Origin: Muricea muricata
Taxonomy: Eukaryota; Cnidaria; Anthozoa; Malacalcyonacea; Plexauridae
DNA length: 64,000 bases
NCBI GenBank assembly: GCA_963855995.1
Contig: OY979728.1
Coordinates: forward strand, 9,446,004-9,510,003
Reading direction: 5' to 3'
Below, in pieces: positions 1 to 11,006 of this stretch. The translations under genes were made by a program, and so were the position numbers. Position 1 is the first letter of the stretch. Each line of letters opens with the position of its first letter. The notes below the pieces were generated by a model. It saw nothing but the letters and a program-made list of their open reading frames with translations, did no database searches and was not told where the DNA came from.

Positions 1-143
1 AAGAGTTATCTTACCGAGACATTGATAATTTTGCATATCACAAAAACCGAATCCGATAATTGTTTTATTATACATTGTAAGCGGAGAAAATAAGCATGGT
101 AACGAAAGAATAGATTTATTTGGAAAATGTATGTAAAACCTTT

Positions 144-308
144 TTAAGACTCGAGCAATTTCGCTTTTCTCCAAATCCTCTTTTCCAACAAATATTCATG
201 AAACACTTGTTGAGCGACTTTGTATGTTCTTTTTGTGTTTTTGGAGTCTTTTTCCTCAAGCAATTGACGAATTTCGTCTTCGGAAGAGCTTAAAAAGCGA
301 GATGCCAT
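144..308 (-). pseudogene. N-terminal fragment of a Crypton-like (tyrosine-recombinase-related) protein
   Basis: The minus-strand frame starting at the ATG at 306-308 reads MASRFLSSSEDEIRQLLEEK followed by DSKNTKRTYKVAQQVFHEYL, then stops 55 codons in. From memory, this run ('LLEEKDSKNTK..KVA..VF.EYL') is typical of the N-terminal helical domain of animal DUF3504, ZMYM or QRICH1-like and Crypton-type proteins, where it precedes a tyrosine-recombinase-like core. No core domain is visible downstream on this strand before the window ends at base 1, so this is either a first exon whose remainder lies outside the window or a decayed fragment. I see no convincing splice donor at its end. The function of this copy is not known. 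Confidence 0.35.
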
Positions 309-539
309 AACATGAAACAGAAAATATCGGGTAATAATTCCGTGTTCTAACATAAATCTTAATCCAAGCCCTAATCCAAACCCTAATCCTAACCAGCATT
401 TTATTTGTCATGTTTTAACTTTGATGGATTGAAGATTAATTTCGCGTACTGAGAACACGGAATTATCACCAAATATTGAGAAAAAAATGTTGTTGCTATG
501 CCAACGATACTGTAATAATATTCACCGTAGGCTCAACAT

Positions 540-583
540 GCAGATAACTCAGTTATCTGCTAGCAGATAACTGAGTTATCTGC
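540..583. repeat. Perfect 44-bp nested palindrome
   Basis: Two 21-bp arms (GCAGATAACTCAGTTATCTG plus C, and its reverse complement) are separated by TA. Each arm is itself palindromic around a single central base, so the block can form one long hairpin or two small ones. It lies in the spacer downstream of receptor gene A. No function is recognisable. Confidence 0.9.
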
Positions 584-835
584 AGATTGCGTGATAGTCG
601 CATTTGTCTGCATGCAACTGACCAATCACAGCGCATAAAACAACTGCAATCTATAATTATAGTAAATGCATAATTTATTTATGTCGTTTCCTCTTATTTG
701 GGACAGGCTAAATTGGCTGTGTTGCTAAACCTAGTTCAAGCCTAATCATTTTGCAAATATGTGTTTGAAGTCATGCAAAAAGATTAATAAACGTACATCC
801 CAAATCAAAGAATATTACAAACCAGAATGTTTTTT

Positions 836-1117
836 TTACGGTGTCATGCCTACGTAAACTTTCGTCCAGTCCCCTGGTATCAAAACCACCCCATCGCATT
901 TCCGGTACGTTTCTACGTTCTTTATAAAAAGCGAATCAAACAGGTGTCCGAATTGACGAGAATCGACAGTCACGCGATCTTGACCTGTCGTACTTGATGC
1001 TTTCCCAACATAATCATGTATTTTATTGAAAACATTGTCAAAACACCCATCTTTTGGTCTATTTGTTGTTATGCTTATAAAATCTCCCCTGTGACAACTT
1101 GAACCACATCTTATCAA
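836..1117 (-). CDS. Unidentified 93-residue open frame
   Basis: This is an open minus-strand frame with normal amino-acid variety, ending VYVGMTP before a TAA. I recognise no domain, signal peptide or membrane segment. It lies downstream of receptor gene A and beyond the likely polyadenylation signal near 1,170 only in part, so it might be read as 3' flank. It may be a chance frame, or a terminal exon of an unknown gene. Confidence 0.15.
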   Translation of the reverse strand: MIRCGSSCHRGDFISITTNRPKDGCFDNVFNKIHDYVGKASSTTGQDRVTVDSRQFGHLFDSLFIKNVETYRKCDGVVLIPGDWTKVYVGMTP

Positions 1118-1166
1118 CTGTCATGCATCCTCGAAATCAACTAGGATTATATTTTCAGTGAGTTGC

Positions 1167-1172
1167 TTTATT
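1167..1172 (-). terminator. Candidate AATAAA polyadenylation signal for receptor gene A
   Basis: The minus strand reads AATAAA about 325 nt after the stop codon of receptor gene A. It is the first clear canonical hexamer I noticed on that strand after the gene. Position and spacing suit a 3' untranslated region of ordinary length, but a hexamer alone is weak evidence. Confidence 0.3.
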
Positions 1173-1495
1173 TTTGTAATAAACTGAGTTATGTACAGTA
1201 TTTTGAACATAGGTATATTTACCTGCACTAAAATATAACGAGTAAAATTGCTAAAATCAGGTCATTTTGTTTAACCCACAAGCTCTTATGTACGTATAAG
1301 CGTTACAAGAACGATCTTTGCCAGCCTTTTCTTTCTTTAACGTCTCGGTATTTTTATAGAACCTAAGTTTTTCACTCTTGCTAAGTTATTTAATGGATCT
1401 TTATAAGGGTTATGTGTAACTCAAGTGCTTAATGGATGTTTTCTGCCTGTAAAGTACACATTCCTTCGATTCTTGCCGTGTTCTTCTGTGCTTCT

Positions 1496-4242
1496 TTAGT
1501 TTGCGTACTTGGGTATGGCTGCGAAAATGATCACAGAGAACAAGATGAATGTGACCAGAAATACAACAAAGAACAGGCGATCCAGAACTTGGGCAGCTTT
1601 CTTCCAGTCATGGCGGATCGCTTCCTCCGTGTCTTCGCTTTCCGCTTTCTTTGCGAGGACGGCGAGATCTTGGTAAATGGACGTCATGTTTGAAGCCGGG
1701 TTGGTGGTGATTTCTCGTAACTGGACAGTCGTGTTATTGGTGTTGTTGCTGGGCTGGTAGCCAGGTGGTGTTGCCGTCTGGTTGTTGCTCACGTTGTAAC
1801 TGGTTGCCGAATGTGAACTCAGGTAAGGTTGCTCAGAACCGTTTGCACAGAAGAGTTTGCCGAACACACGCACCACTATGGAATGCAGCCATTTCGGCAT
1901 CGGCGTATCGTTGTGATGCCAGCGGATCGTCATACAAGTCGCTACCAAACACAAAGCGATCTCGATCATCACGGCCAGATAATACTTCCCTATAAGCGGA
2001 ATCACCTCAGACGTTGGTGGCATCGAGTTCGAGACCATCAACATGTACACGGTCATTGCTAACAGTACTGTAATCACAAGAGAAATTCGTTCACCGGAAT
2101 CCACTGGGAGATAGAAAGAAAGGAACGCTAACGCGGCTATCACAGCACAAGGAATGATCAGGTTTGATACGTAGTACAACATTCTACGCCGAACGCGCAC
2201 TGTGAATATTATAGATGGGTATGGTTCTTTACAGCACGGATAGAAATCCTCATGTCTCTTCGCTTTGACGTCAGTGATATCCCACTCCCCGTTTGTGATG
2301 TAGTTGCCGAGGTCCGCTTCTCCTTCCAGAGGATTCACATCGATACTTTTACTGCTGTATGTCCAGGAGCCGAACTGCAGCAAGCAAGATTGTTCGTCAA
2401 ATGGGAAGAACTCGACGTCTATTTTGCACTCGCTTTTGAGGATGATAGGAGCAAGCCATGTGCAGTTTCCGTCGCTCGTTACTATGACTTTCGTATCCAG
2501 GCTTTGGTACAAACTTCCGCTGTTATCTGCCCTGAAAGTAGAAGTGGTGGACATGCATGTGTTAGAAATTACCGTTATCACTGAGTAATTTTAGAGAATA
2601 ATGGACAAACATCAACTCGTGCGAACATTTCCTCCAATTTAAGACACTAATCAATCTACTTCATACTTTGCTTAACATAGATTTGCTAGATTCACTTAGA
2701 CTAGACAATTGTACAATCATAAACAAATCGAGAGACACTTTTCTTTATTTCCTTTATTTCTATATCAATGCGTTGTTGTAAATCCTCTAAACAACTGGTA
2801 ATTTTTAATATTTATTCGTATTGATATCATGCTTCACCAATGCAGTATGCCTAATAGCCTTTATATGATAATGGCTTCGTATCTGAAGGTGACTGCGAGT
2901 TAGTCGAAACGTTGAATTAAAATGATTTCTGCCTACGGAGTGTTCATTGCTTTGTACTTTCTAGTGTGTTCGAACTTTAGTTGGGATAAATATGGCCTTT
3001 GTTGTTGTGGAAGTGTTTATAGTGGTAGTGGTGGTGGTGGTTTTGCTGTTTTGTTATTGTTGTTGCAGTGTTTCTACAGTTCGTATACATTTTCTTTATC
3101 CTCTTTTCATAACTTACGTGTTGTACAAGCACATATCTGGGACCCAGACAAGGTCTCTGTCTACATTAATGGACGAAATGTTCTGAAACTGTGAACGGTT
3201 CCAAGTTAACATTGGATTGTTCCAGTATTGACGAATCCACACGCTCAAAATAATCACCTGAGTTTTCTCGTGCTGCAAAAATATTTTGAAAGGATTTAGT
3301 TATGGAATGACTGCAGTAATCGATTGAGGTGTTGACCTTTTCATGGTATTAATCGGTTGTAACTCGTTGATTAATTGCTTGAATGGGAATTGTATTTCCA
3401 TGCATGCTATATGAATTTTCAATGTTTTCCCCGTGATATTCATATACTTCATATACTTACGATATCCATTATTTGTCGCAATGCAATCTGAAGGTCAACC
3501 TTAACTGAGGTATTTTGGTCTTTCACTGGAAGAACGTCTTTCATGAATGTCGCTGATTTTGGAAAGAGCTTTGCCATCAATTTTAGCTCTGCTTTATTCA
3601 CGGCACTTGTACCTTTGGACGCAAGTTACATATATTAAACAGAACAAAAAAGAAAGCCCTCTCCCCAACCTCGTTCCCAGGGCCTCTGTGGTGGAACGTG
3701 AGGTAGAAGGCCCTGGCAAAAAGTAGTTGTCACATGACCAAATTTTTCAATATAGTTGGAAAATTTTCCTTGCAACTTCTCGGGTACTTAATTTCTGTAT
3801 ATTGGAAAATTTAGTCATATGACAACCATGGCCTTCTACCTCACGTTCCACCACAGAGGCCCTGGGAACGAGGTTGCCCTCTCTTTAGATATATCAGTAC
3901 AAGCTATCGGCAGCTTTCTCATTGAATACTCTCATCTACCATATACTATGATCAGCTTTGATTGTCGTTGGCTAAGTTCCGTGTGAATTAACTTGTTTTA
4001 AAGTGATGTCTGTTAATTTGAAAAAAAGTTTTACAATAATTGAGGAGAAATATTAAGTCTGTCGCTTCTTCTCGGATGAGGATGTTAGACGTTATAGGTA
4101 CCTGCGATTCCTTATCTATCAATTGGGCAATAGCCTGTTGGGTGTAAAACCGCTCACAGAAGAGTGAGGAACGCAAAAAAAATAAAATCAAAATGTACAT
4201 GAAGTCGTATTTCAAACACGATTGAATCGAATTATTCTTCAC
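1496..4242 (-). CDS. Nicotinic acetylcholine receptor-like alpha-type subunit (gene A), four exons
   Basis: A ligand-gated cation-channel subunit of the Cys-loop family, expected in the plasma membrane as part of a pentamer. Proposed exons (minus strand): 4242-4158, 3612-3461, 3272-3118 and 2531-1496, with GT-AG introns in phases 1, 0 and 2. They sum to 1,428 nt, or 475 residues plus stop. Residues 1-29 form a hydrophobic signal peptide (MYILILFFLRSSLFC). Loop A WVPDMCLYN is near 122-130 and the Cys loop is C166-C180 with FPFD inside. W187 is the loop B tryptophan. Loop C is YPCCKEPYP with vicinal C230-C231, the hallmark of acetylcholine-binding alpha subunits. Four membrane segments follow. 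SGE before M2 (276-278) is the cation-selective signature. The intracellular loop is rich in Asn, Thr and Ser. The last three exons are firm. The signal exon is chosen because its phase fits and is less sure. Confidence 0.88.
2998..3066. repeat. GTG/GTT-rich low-complexity tract in intron 3 of gene A
   Basis: An irregular run of GTG, GTT and TTG triplets on the plus strand, inside the 586-nt intron between the 155-nt exon and the last exon of gene A. The short plus-strand frames across it are low-complexity Val/Leu/Cys runs and are not genes. Confidence 0.6.
3664..3875. mobile_element. Short inverted-repeat element (MITE), about 212 bp
   Basis: Near-perfect terminal inverted repeats of about 46 bp begin (C)CAACCTCGTTCCCAGGGCC on the left. 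The right end mirrors this, finishing in CCTGGGAACGAGGTT. GCCCTCTC stands just outside both ends (3656-3663 and 3876-3883), which would be an 8-bp target duplication as made by hAT or P-type transposases. The interior is AT-rich and non-coding. It sits in intron 1 of receptor gene A, just upstream of the second exon, and would be spliced out. Confidence 0.8.
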
Positions 4243-6595
4243 GCAGCATTTAGCCTAACACCATAACGTTTAATATAGTTCGGTGTTATCATTGAAGAGC
4301 TCATCAGCTTGGATCTTGTCTTGACATATTAAGGGGAGGGGTACTTTCTGTGCGATGTTTAGATAAATGCTATAGTTGCATGGAAATGTACTTTTGGCAA
4401 ACGGCAAATGCACATGCTTGGCGCATGACTGCATGTTTTTTTTTGTATGAAAGAATATTACATGCATATATTTTTCCTCCTGTAATCACACTACCGAGGC
4501 TTGATTTGCTGCCATACGCTCTCATCAATCTCAATATTCAAGCTGACATTTCTGTACTAAATGGCCCTCCCTTCTGGTTTTCAAATCATACAAAAATATA
4601 CGTTGAAACAAAGGCGCTCTGCTGTCAAAAACCGCGCAGGAGGCCACATGTCGGGCACTCGCTATTACACTCACAAAGACTATATACACGAATACTTAAC
4701 TCGAACCAAATGTTTTTAGAAACCTAAAGATATCGTGGCCGCATCAACTAGTTTTACATTGTTGTGTTTCTTAGTCTTCTTAGAAGAGCTCGAAAAACAA
4801 AATTTTTCTCATTCTGTAAATTTGGTTTCTTTCAGAAAAAACAGGGTAAAAATATGTTGCTCTCGTAAGACTGGAGTTCTGCCCAGTTGGTTATTAAATC
4901 GTGCCTGTAGCTTTTGAAATGACGCCCCAAAGCTAAACGAAAAATCAAGAAATAATTTGCTCTAATGTTCTTTCTAATTTGTACATCTAATTTGTGTTAT
5001 GCTGGATCGAACATATTTATATTACAGTTTTTCTTTTCACGCAAGTGCTAGAAGAAGACGCTATGAAAATTTGGTTTCGGAAATAGTTAGAATACTCGTC
5101 CTGAATCCATGCACCCTTACAAATATTTATATCGTTACATATAAACGATAAAATTTTTCAAAAGATATTCCTCCATTTGATAGCAATTGATAGAATTTGT
5201 GGTAATGAATTTTCAGAAAAATTACGATTTTTAAAAGCTCACTGGATCGCTTGTGAGGTGCTAGGAGGGATGTTAGGGTAATTTGTCTCTTTGCAGGAAC
5301 AAAATGATAACAAATTTTAGAATGACATCCAATATGCAAACATATAAGAATCGCATCATTATAAATTCAATTTGTTTGACTGTGGCTTGCAGTCTCAAAA
5401 TTTACCCAAAGTTTTGCATCAACTGTTGGCAAGAAAAACCCCAAAACCATATATGTAGCTCATGTTTCATAGAAAAACGTTTTGGTTGTCGCGAATTCAA
5501 TGTAATTTTTAACAAAAAATGAAATAATTTTTATCACCATTTACTGATTGACGAATGTTTTAAATTTGATCTTGTTATATTCAGGCGGACAGAATTTCTT
5601 GTAACGGTCCTAAATTTTGCACCTTTAATACATACCTTCAGTGTCTACAGCAAACATCATTACACTCAAAGCAACAATACATTGGACACATTTCAGCATC
5701 ATCCTTTCACTATATTGTCCACTAAGTCTGTGATACTTTAACCTTTACAATAGATATATTTTACAAACAAGGCAATGCCTTCTCGCTTCGATTTGTCCTG
5801 ACGAGAACAGAATCTCTCAAATATGCCTTGTACCAATCCGTTTTCTCCTAGCTTGATGTGAGCTCGATCCCCAAGTCAAATATTCTATGAACGTTATGGA
5901 TATATTAATGACCGTGGTTTATCCCTGTGAACTCTTTAATATTTGCAATAACTTGCGGGATTTTGAAATAATTAAACCCCTTGACGCCAACAGGAGGTAA
6001 ATAAGCGCAGAGCGAGCCTAAATCAATGACAATTAGATGAAATCAATTGTACGGAATTATTTTTGATACAAAGGGTCACTTGGAAATAAGTCGAAAAAGC
6101 TGCCCTTGAATTTGAGCGTAATGTCGATCGATAGTTTTACGTTTCTTTTTCAATTTTCACCACAACTGTTTCCGGTGTCTAATGCCTGCTAATGTAATCT
6201 TCGATACCACGTTCGTATGCATTTTTTTGCCCTAAAGTGTAAGTTTAGCATTAATTTTTTATGACCCGAAAGATTTCATGCATATATGTGAGCAAGCTAT
6301 ATATGTGTTGCCCGGTAACTGATTCGCGCTCCGTTACGAATCTTTGAAATCTTTTCACAAACTGGATTCGCATTTGTAGTATTGATCGCTATATGTTACC
6401 AGATAATCCTGAGCCGAAGTAAATGTATATGCGCTATAATTTGAAAGCACAGACAGGTGTTTTTTGACGGGCTAAATGTATAATGCATGCAGCAGACATG
6501 TTAAAATATGCAGCTGTTAAGAGGCGTAGATGCGTCTAAAATGGAACATTCCTCATTATTCAATATTGTAGCTAGAGATTTGCCAGGCGGAAACC
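4243..6595. other. Intergenic spacer upstream of gene A
   Basis: About 2.3 kb of AT-rich DNA between the proposed first exon of gene A and the palindrome at 6.6 kb. Short open frames occur on both strands but show no recognisable domain, no matched splice sites and low-complexity composition. The promoter of gene A should lie near 4,243-4,600, but I cannot point to a specific element. Confidence 0.5.
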
Positions 6596-6738
6596 GAATT
6601 CTTATATAATAAATATGAGAGCCCAACATATAACTTTTGATAAAGCCATTAGACAGTAAGATTTATTATAAATCTTACTGTCTAATGGCTTTATTAAAAG
6701 TTATATGTTGGGCTCTCATATTTATTATATAAGAATTC
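6596..6738. repeat. Loopless 143-bp palindrome
   Basis: Two 71-bp arms flank a single central base at 6667, with one mismatch between arms. The outer ends are GAATTC on both sides. The arms include GAGAGCCCAACATATAAC and its complement. A 12-bp direct repeat, ATTCCTCATTAT, stands at 6548-6559 and again at 6735-6746, the second copy overlapping the palindrome end. The block could be a foldback element or a template-switch product. It lies between the two receptor genes and holds no frame. Confidence 0.9.
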
Positions 6739-7559
6739 CTCATTATATTCGTAAATTGGCGGGGGCAGGAGTAGCGTAGTGATTTATGGAAGATTTTAAC
6801 AGGATAAGTAGTTTTTATTAGTTCTACGTCATGAGAATTGATAAAAATGCAAGCTAGTTTTGCATAAGCCTTTACCAGAGTCTTTATAAATCATATTTTC
6901 AAAACTACAATGGCCAGGAGCCGGTTATCCTATGCTTGTTTAGCTTAAATGGTCGATGAGTCGATTCAAATCACATCCCAACTTATGTAGTTATATGTAC
7001 ATTAGTGTTCGCTAAGGTTGAGATATTTTAATCTAAGCTAATCTAATTTTTAATGAATACATAAAATAGTTTATTATTCTAGACTTATCCACGGACCTCG
7101 TTCATAAAACCGGTCCGAGACGCCCATGTAGCAAAGCAAAGGTTTGGGGATTTGCTACACTGCTGAACCGCGGTGTTTTTATACCGTATAACTGGTTACA
7201 CTAACGAACATGAATCCAGTACAAAATTATCACACATAGAGTATGTAAGTCGGAAACAAAATCCGGAAAAGTTTGTGGGAACTTTGTGCCCGAGAAAATT
7301 TGAATCCTAAAAAACTTGCACCATCGTGTGTTTTTCAAAATTTATTTCAAAAGCAAAACACGCGCCTTAAACTTTTCTAAATAACTGCGTCACAGCGTCA
7401 AACTTATGCTCCGCATACATAGCTATCATGTAAACCTATTACGAATCTGTAGATTAAAAAACCCACAAAGAATACCGGTACTTTACGTTAAGTGTAAACG
7501 CAGTCTAACCAAGGTAGCACAATTTTGTGGAAACACCACGTAAATTTACCATCGCAAAG
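6739..7559. other. Spacer between the palindrome and the gene B 3' side
   Basis: No gene, RNA gene or element with clear ends is visible in these roughly 800 bases. Composition is ordinary AT-rich spacer. Confidence 0.5.
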
Positions 7560-7640
7560 CTTTCGATCCGTAAGCTCGGATCTTCATCAGTTATGATAAT
7601 GCATTAGCACTGATAAAGATCCTAGCTTAAGGATCAAAAG
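7560..7640. repeat. Imperfect inverted repeat with 32-bp arms
   Basis: Left arm 7560-7591 (begins CTTTCGATCCGTAAGCTCGG) and right arm 7609-7640 are reverse complements with about four mismatches around a 17-base spacer. The 'gatcttcatcag' wording recurs, in my memory, near termini of retroelements in marine invertebrates, but I cannot assign a family here. It lies just past the 3' end of receptor gene B and could also be a hairpin in its 3' untranslated region. Confidence 0.6.
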
Positions 7641-7965
7641 GTGTTCAAAAAAAGCTAAAGTCATATTGACGTTCACTATCCAAATTGCAAACTTACAATT
7701 AAGAGCTCCAAAGTTTTTAAGCGTGACATTGTGTGTATTTTACTAACTGCGTTCTTAGTTTAAAACAGATTACATAGAGTTGGCGGAAAATTTTCTTCCT
7801 AAAAACAAAGATCTACACTTAATATATAATAACTTGTTTGAATGCAACTCGGAAAGAAAAAAATTAGATCTAGTCAACATTGCATCGTAATTGTCGCTAC
7901 TATATCAGTCACCACCGATCATGAACCAGGTTTTAAGCAGGTATGCTATGTTGCAGTGATTCAAG

Positions 7966-10900
7966 TCATTCAACTAAGGTCTTCCTATAAGTCTCGTTGT
8001 CAGATGCAATGGCGGAATGCAATATAAGCACAACAGTCATCAGAAATAAAGCGAGAAAAAGAAGAAAGAAAAATCGATCCACAACTTGGGAGGCATATTC
8101 CCATTTCTTACGTAAATCATTAACGTGTTCATCTTGTTTTATCTTATCCGCAATCACAGCCAAAGATTTCTTCGCGCTTTCGACAAACAGCGAGTCCTTT
8201 TCTTCTGAATACGCTAACATTTCCATTTCTCCGTTTGTCGTCACGTCACTTTCCTTCAACCCCCTACGGTCTTGCTTTCCATTCCTGCAATTGAAGTAAC
8301 CAATGCTCCTGCATTGAAACGGTTTGAAAAGCAATACCCTCGCAAGATACTGGTTCACAAGACAGTGAATCCATTTCGGTAGCGGCCTTTCGTTGTAGTA
8401 CCATTTTATTGTAAGAAACGTTGCGACGAGGCACAAAGCGATCTCAATGATGCAAGCCAGGTAGAACTTACTGACCAGCGGTATAACCTCGGAGTTCGGT
8501 GGCATAAAGTTAAATATTAGCATCATGTAAACCGTCATTGACAACAGCATTGTAATGACCAGCGCAATTCGCTCGCCACTTTGTACAGGCAAGCAGAACG
8601 ACAGGAAAGCGAGGAACGATATCATAATACAAGGGATAACAAGATTTGCAAGGTAGTACAATATCCTTCTCTTCATGACAAACCGATACACGACAGAGGG
8701 ATAAGGCTGAGGGTAATGGCCAATTCTTTTCATTACCATGACTTCGACAATTTGCCAAGCTGGGTTTTCAACGAGTTGAGAGAAATTAAGCTGCTGGCTC
8801 AATGGATCGATGTCGATGTACTTCGCCTCGTGTGTCCACGACCCGAATTCCAGGTCGCACACTTGGTGGTCGAACGGAAAGAAGTTCACGTCGATTTTGC
8901 ACTCGCTTTTAAACTGGATGGGCGCAAGCCATGTGGTGTTGCCGCTGGAGTGTATTTTAATAGCCGTGTCGATCTTTGCAGCCAAGTTGCCGGAATCGTC
9001 CAGGCTGAAAGGAAAGATGGAACTGGTAAAATTTGTCAAAATGGTACCAAAAGTTTAAAGCGATTTTTTTCACGATGGTTTTCTCAACGCATCTGTCGCA
9101 GTCAAGCCCGGCGAAAACTCAATTCAACAGTTGGCAAATTTGAAACAACTGCATGAAACCTTATTATGAGACATCAACAGAACCTTATATTAAACTTTTC
9201 AAATCTATCATCCGTTTTAGTGTGAGTGCTGTATGTAGGGTGTTAGCTTGTTCGTGCAGTCCCATATTCGTCCCAATTAAGATAACAAGGAACTTCCCGG
9301 AATTAGGGGGTTGATCGCCAGGGTACTTACCTATTATAAAGGCAGATATCTGGGACCCACACACGATCATTTTGCAGGTGAACATGTTGAATGTCCATAT
9401 GTTGTTTAGGATTCCAGCGAAGTGCTGGATTGTTCCATTTTATCATCACCCCAGTGTACATTGATATATACTGGCTCTTTTCGTTCTGAATAAGCAGCAG
9501 AGAATTATCATCGTTTAGCTTTTTTGATACCTGGGACCGGTTCTACGAAAGATGGATGGCACTATCCACCGGATAGTGATTTTCTTAGTAAAACCTAACT
9601 GCTAAATTTTCGGCCAAATTCAGCATTATCAAGGTAAAATCACTTTTTATCTCTTGTGAGTTCAATATCTCTGGTGTCATTGCTTTTTGTGCCTTTCTGT
9701 GGCAGTTGAAAAAATCACTATCCGATGAATAGCGCTATCAAACTTTCGTACAACCCTCCCCAGGTGATCTGAAAACACGAAGAAGAAAAAAAACTGGCGC
9801 TATTTGCAAACAGAAACTCATTTCTCGAATAAAACTACTAAAGTTCTTTTGAAATATACTTCACTTTGTTTCCAAATTTATATTTAATTCATAGTTATCT
9901 TTACTTAACACAATTACAAAGTTCCAACGAGTTTCATAAAGACATACCAGAGATGCAAAAGATTAAAACATCAAACTGAATTTCCATTCTGTTTTGCAAG
10001 TTCTACGCCTTTTTCTCACGGTCAGATCAGGTAGGAAAATGATGTGATCGTCTTGATTTGCTAATCTGCTTTAATCTCTTAGTGATTATACTATATATTA
10101 ATCCGAGGACCGAAACGAATCCTTTGGCACAAACTCGTTTAACTCAATGTTCGCTATACGCGATTGAGGTGGAAGAATTACCATGTCATGAAGTCTTTAC
10201 ATGTGATGTACTTTATGTAAAGAAACGCTTTGTTTACATTTTGAAAACATTTTACATTTGTAAAATATGATATAGTAACTGAATATCTATAACATTGTTC
10301 TGATTTGCTGCGCTTAAAAGTATCTGGGGGAGCACCTGGGATTCTTCCTTTATGAGCAGAACCTATGCGTAGAATGGGCAGTAGCAACCTAGACTATCTT
10401 TGACTTAATATACTCTCGGGAAGATCTACAAGCAGATATCACTGAAAACTGTTAATAAATTCTACATCACAGTACCGCAGCTATAATCTAATTAGGCCAT
10501 CCATTCTTCTCGTTAATCTATATTATCTGGAATTTGTCTATATACATTCTAACGCCTCTAAATCTTCGCTGCTTTCAAATATACTGACTTCATTTCAGAT
10601 TTTTAAATATGTCTGTTTGCTTTCTCTGTTTTTTTCTTCCTTTTTCAAATACGCTTCAATATTCCTCGCCTTCTATAATCGCAGTTTTCTCACAACTGCA
10701 TATATATTCCACACTACTACGGTTTCACAAAAAGCCATTCTATTTTAAACGAGTCAAAAGTCAGCTTGCTGTATAAAAGTTGTTAATAGAACATACCACT
10801 TCAACCAGTCTTCGCAAAATCAGTTGTATGGTCACCTTGACTGGTACATTGTGTTCAACTATTGGTATTACTTGGTTACTGTATTTTTTCAACAGTACAT

Positions 10901-11006
10901 TGCTTATCAAATTTAGCTCAGCTTTCTCGCGAGTAATTCCTGCAAGAAATTCAGATGTGTAGCTAAGATTATCCATCACACAACAGCTTATAATTAATGG
11001 TTTCAT
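7966..11006 (-). CDS. Nicotinic acetylcholine receptor-like non-alpha subunit (gene B), three exons
   Basis: A paralogue of gene A in the same orientation, about 3.7 kb further along the plus strand. Proposed exons (minus strand): 11006-10797, 9485-9331 and 9004-7966, with GT-AG introns in phases 0 and 2. Together they make 1,404 nt, or 467 residues plus stop. The middle exon is 155 nt, exactly as in gene A. Residues 1-70 hold a short hydrophobic leader and the first receptor helix. Loop A WVPDICLYN is near 113-121. The Cys loop is C157-C171 and the loop B tryptophan is W178. Loop C reads HYPQPYP with no vicinal cysteines, so this is a complementary, non-alpha subunit. Membrane segments are near 237-260, 265-286, 300-322 and at the C-terminus. 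SGE (264-266) predicts cation selectivity. A triplet-repeat tract followed by TAG just upstream of the ATG could be an acceptor, so a 5' non-coding exon is possible. Confidence 0.88.
9529..9765. mobile_element. Inverted-repeat element (MITE), about 237 bp, in intron 1 of gene B
   Basis: Imperfect terminal inverted repeats of about 55 bp run inward from ACCTGGG on the left and CCCAGGT on the right. Both arms contain TACGAAAG and GGATAGTGATTTT. GAT flanks both ends and may be a 3-bp target duplication. The interior is AT-rich and non-coding. It lies inside the 1,311-nt first intron of gene B, so it is spliced away. Confidence 0.7.

Noticed and set aside
357-396. Telomere-like CCCTAA and CCTAA words
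   Set aside because: Only a few degenerate copies in about 40 bases; too short and irregular to be a telomere or a firm interstitial telomeric repeat.
1765-2588. Plus-strand open frames of 76-110 codons
   Set aside because: They lie antisense to the last exon of gene A and mirror its coding constraint; no domain or splice support.
8581-9156. 191-codon plus-strand frame
   Set aside because: Antisense to the last exon of gene B. Its length comes from the low stop frequency opposite a conserved coding exon.
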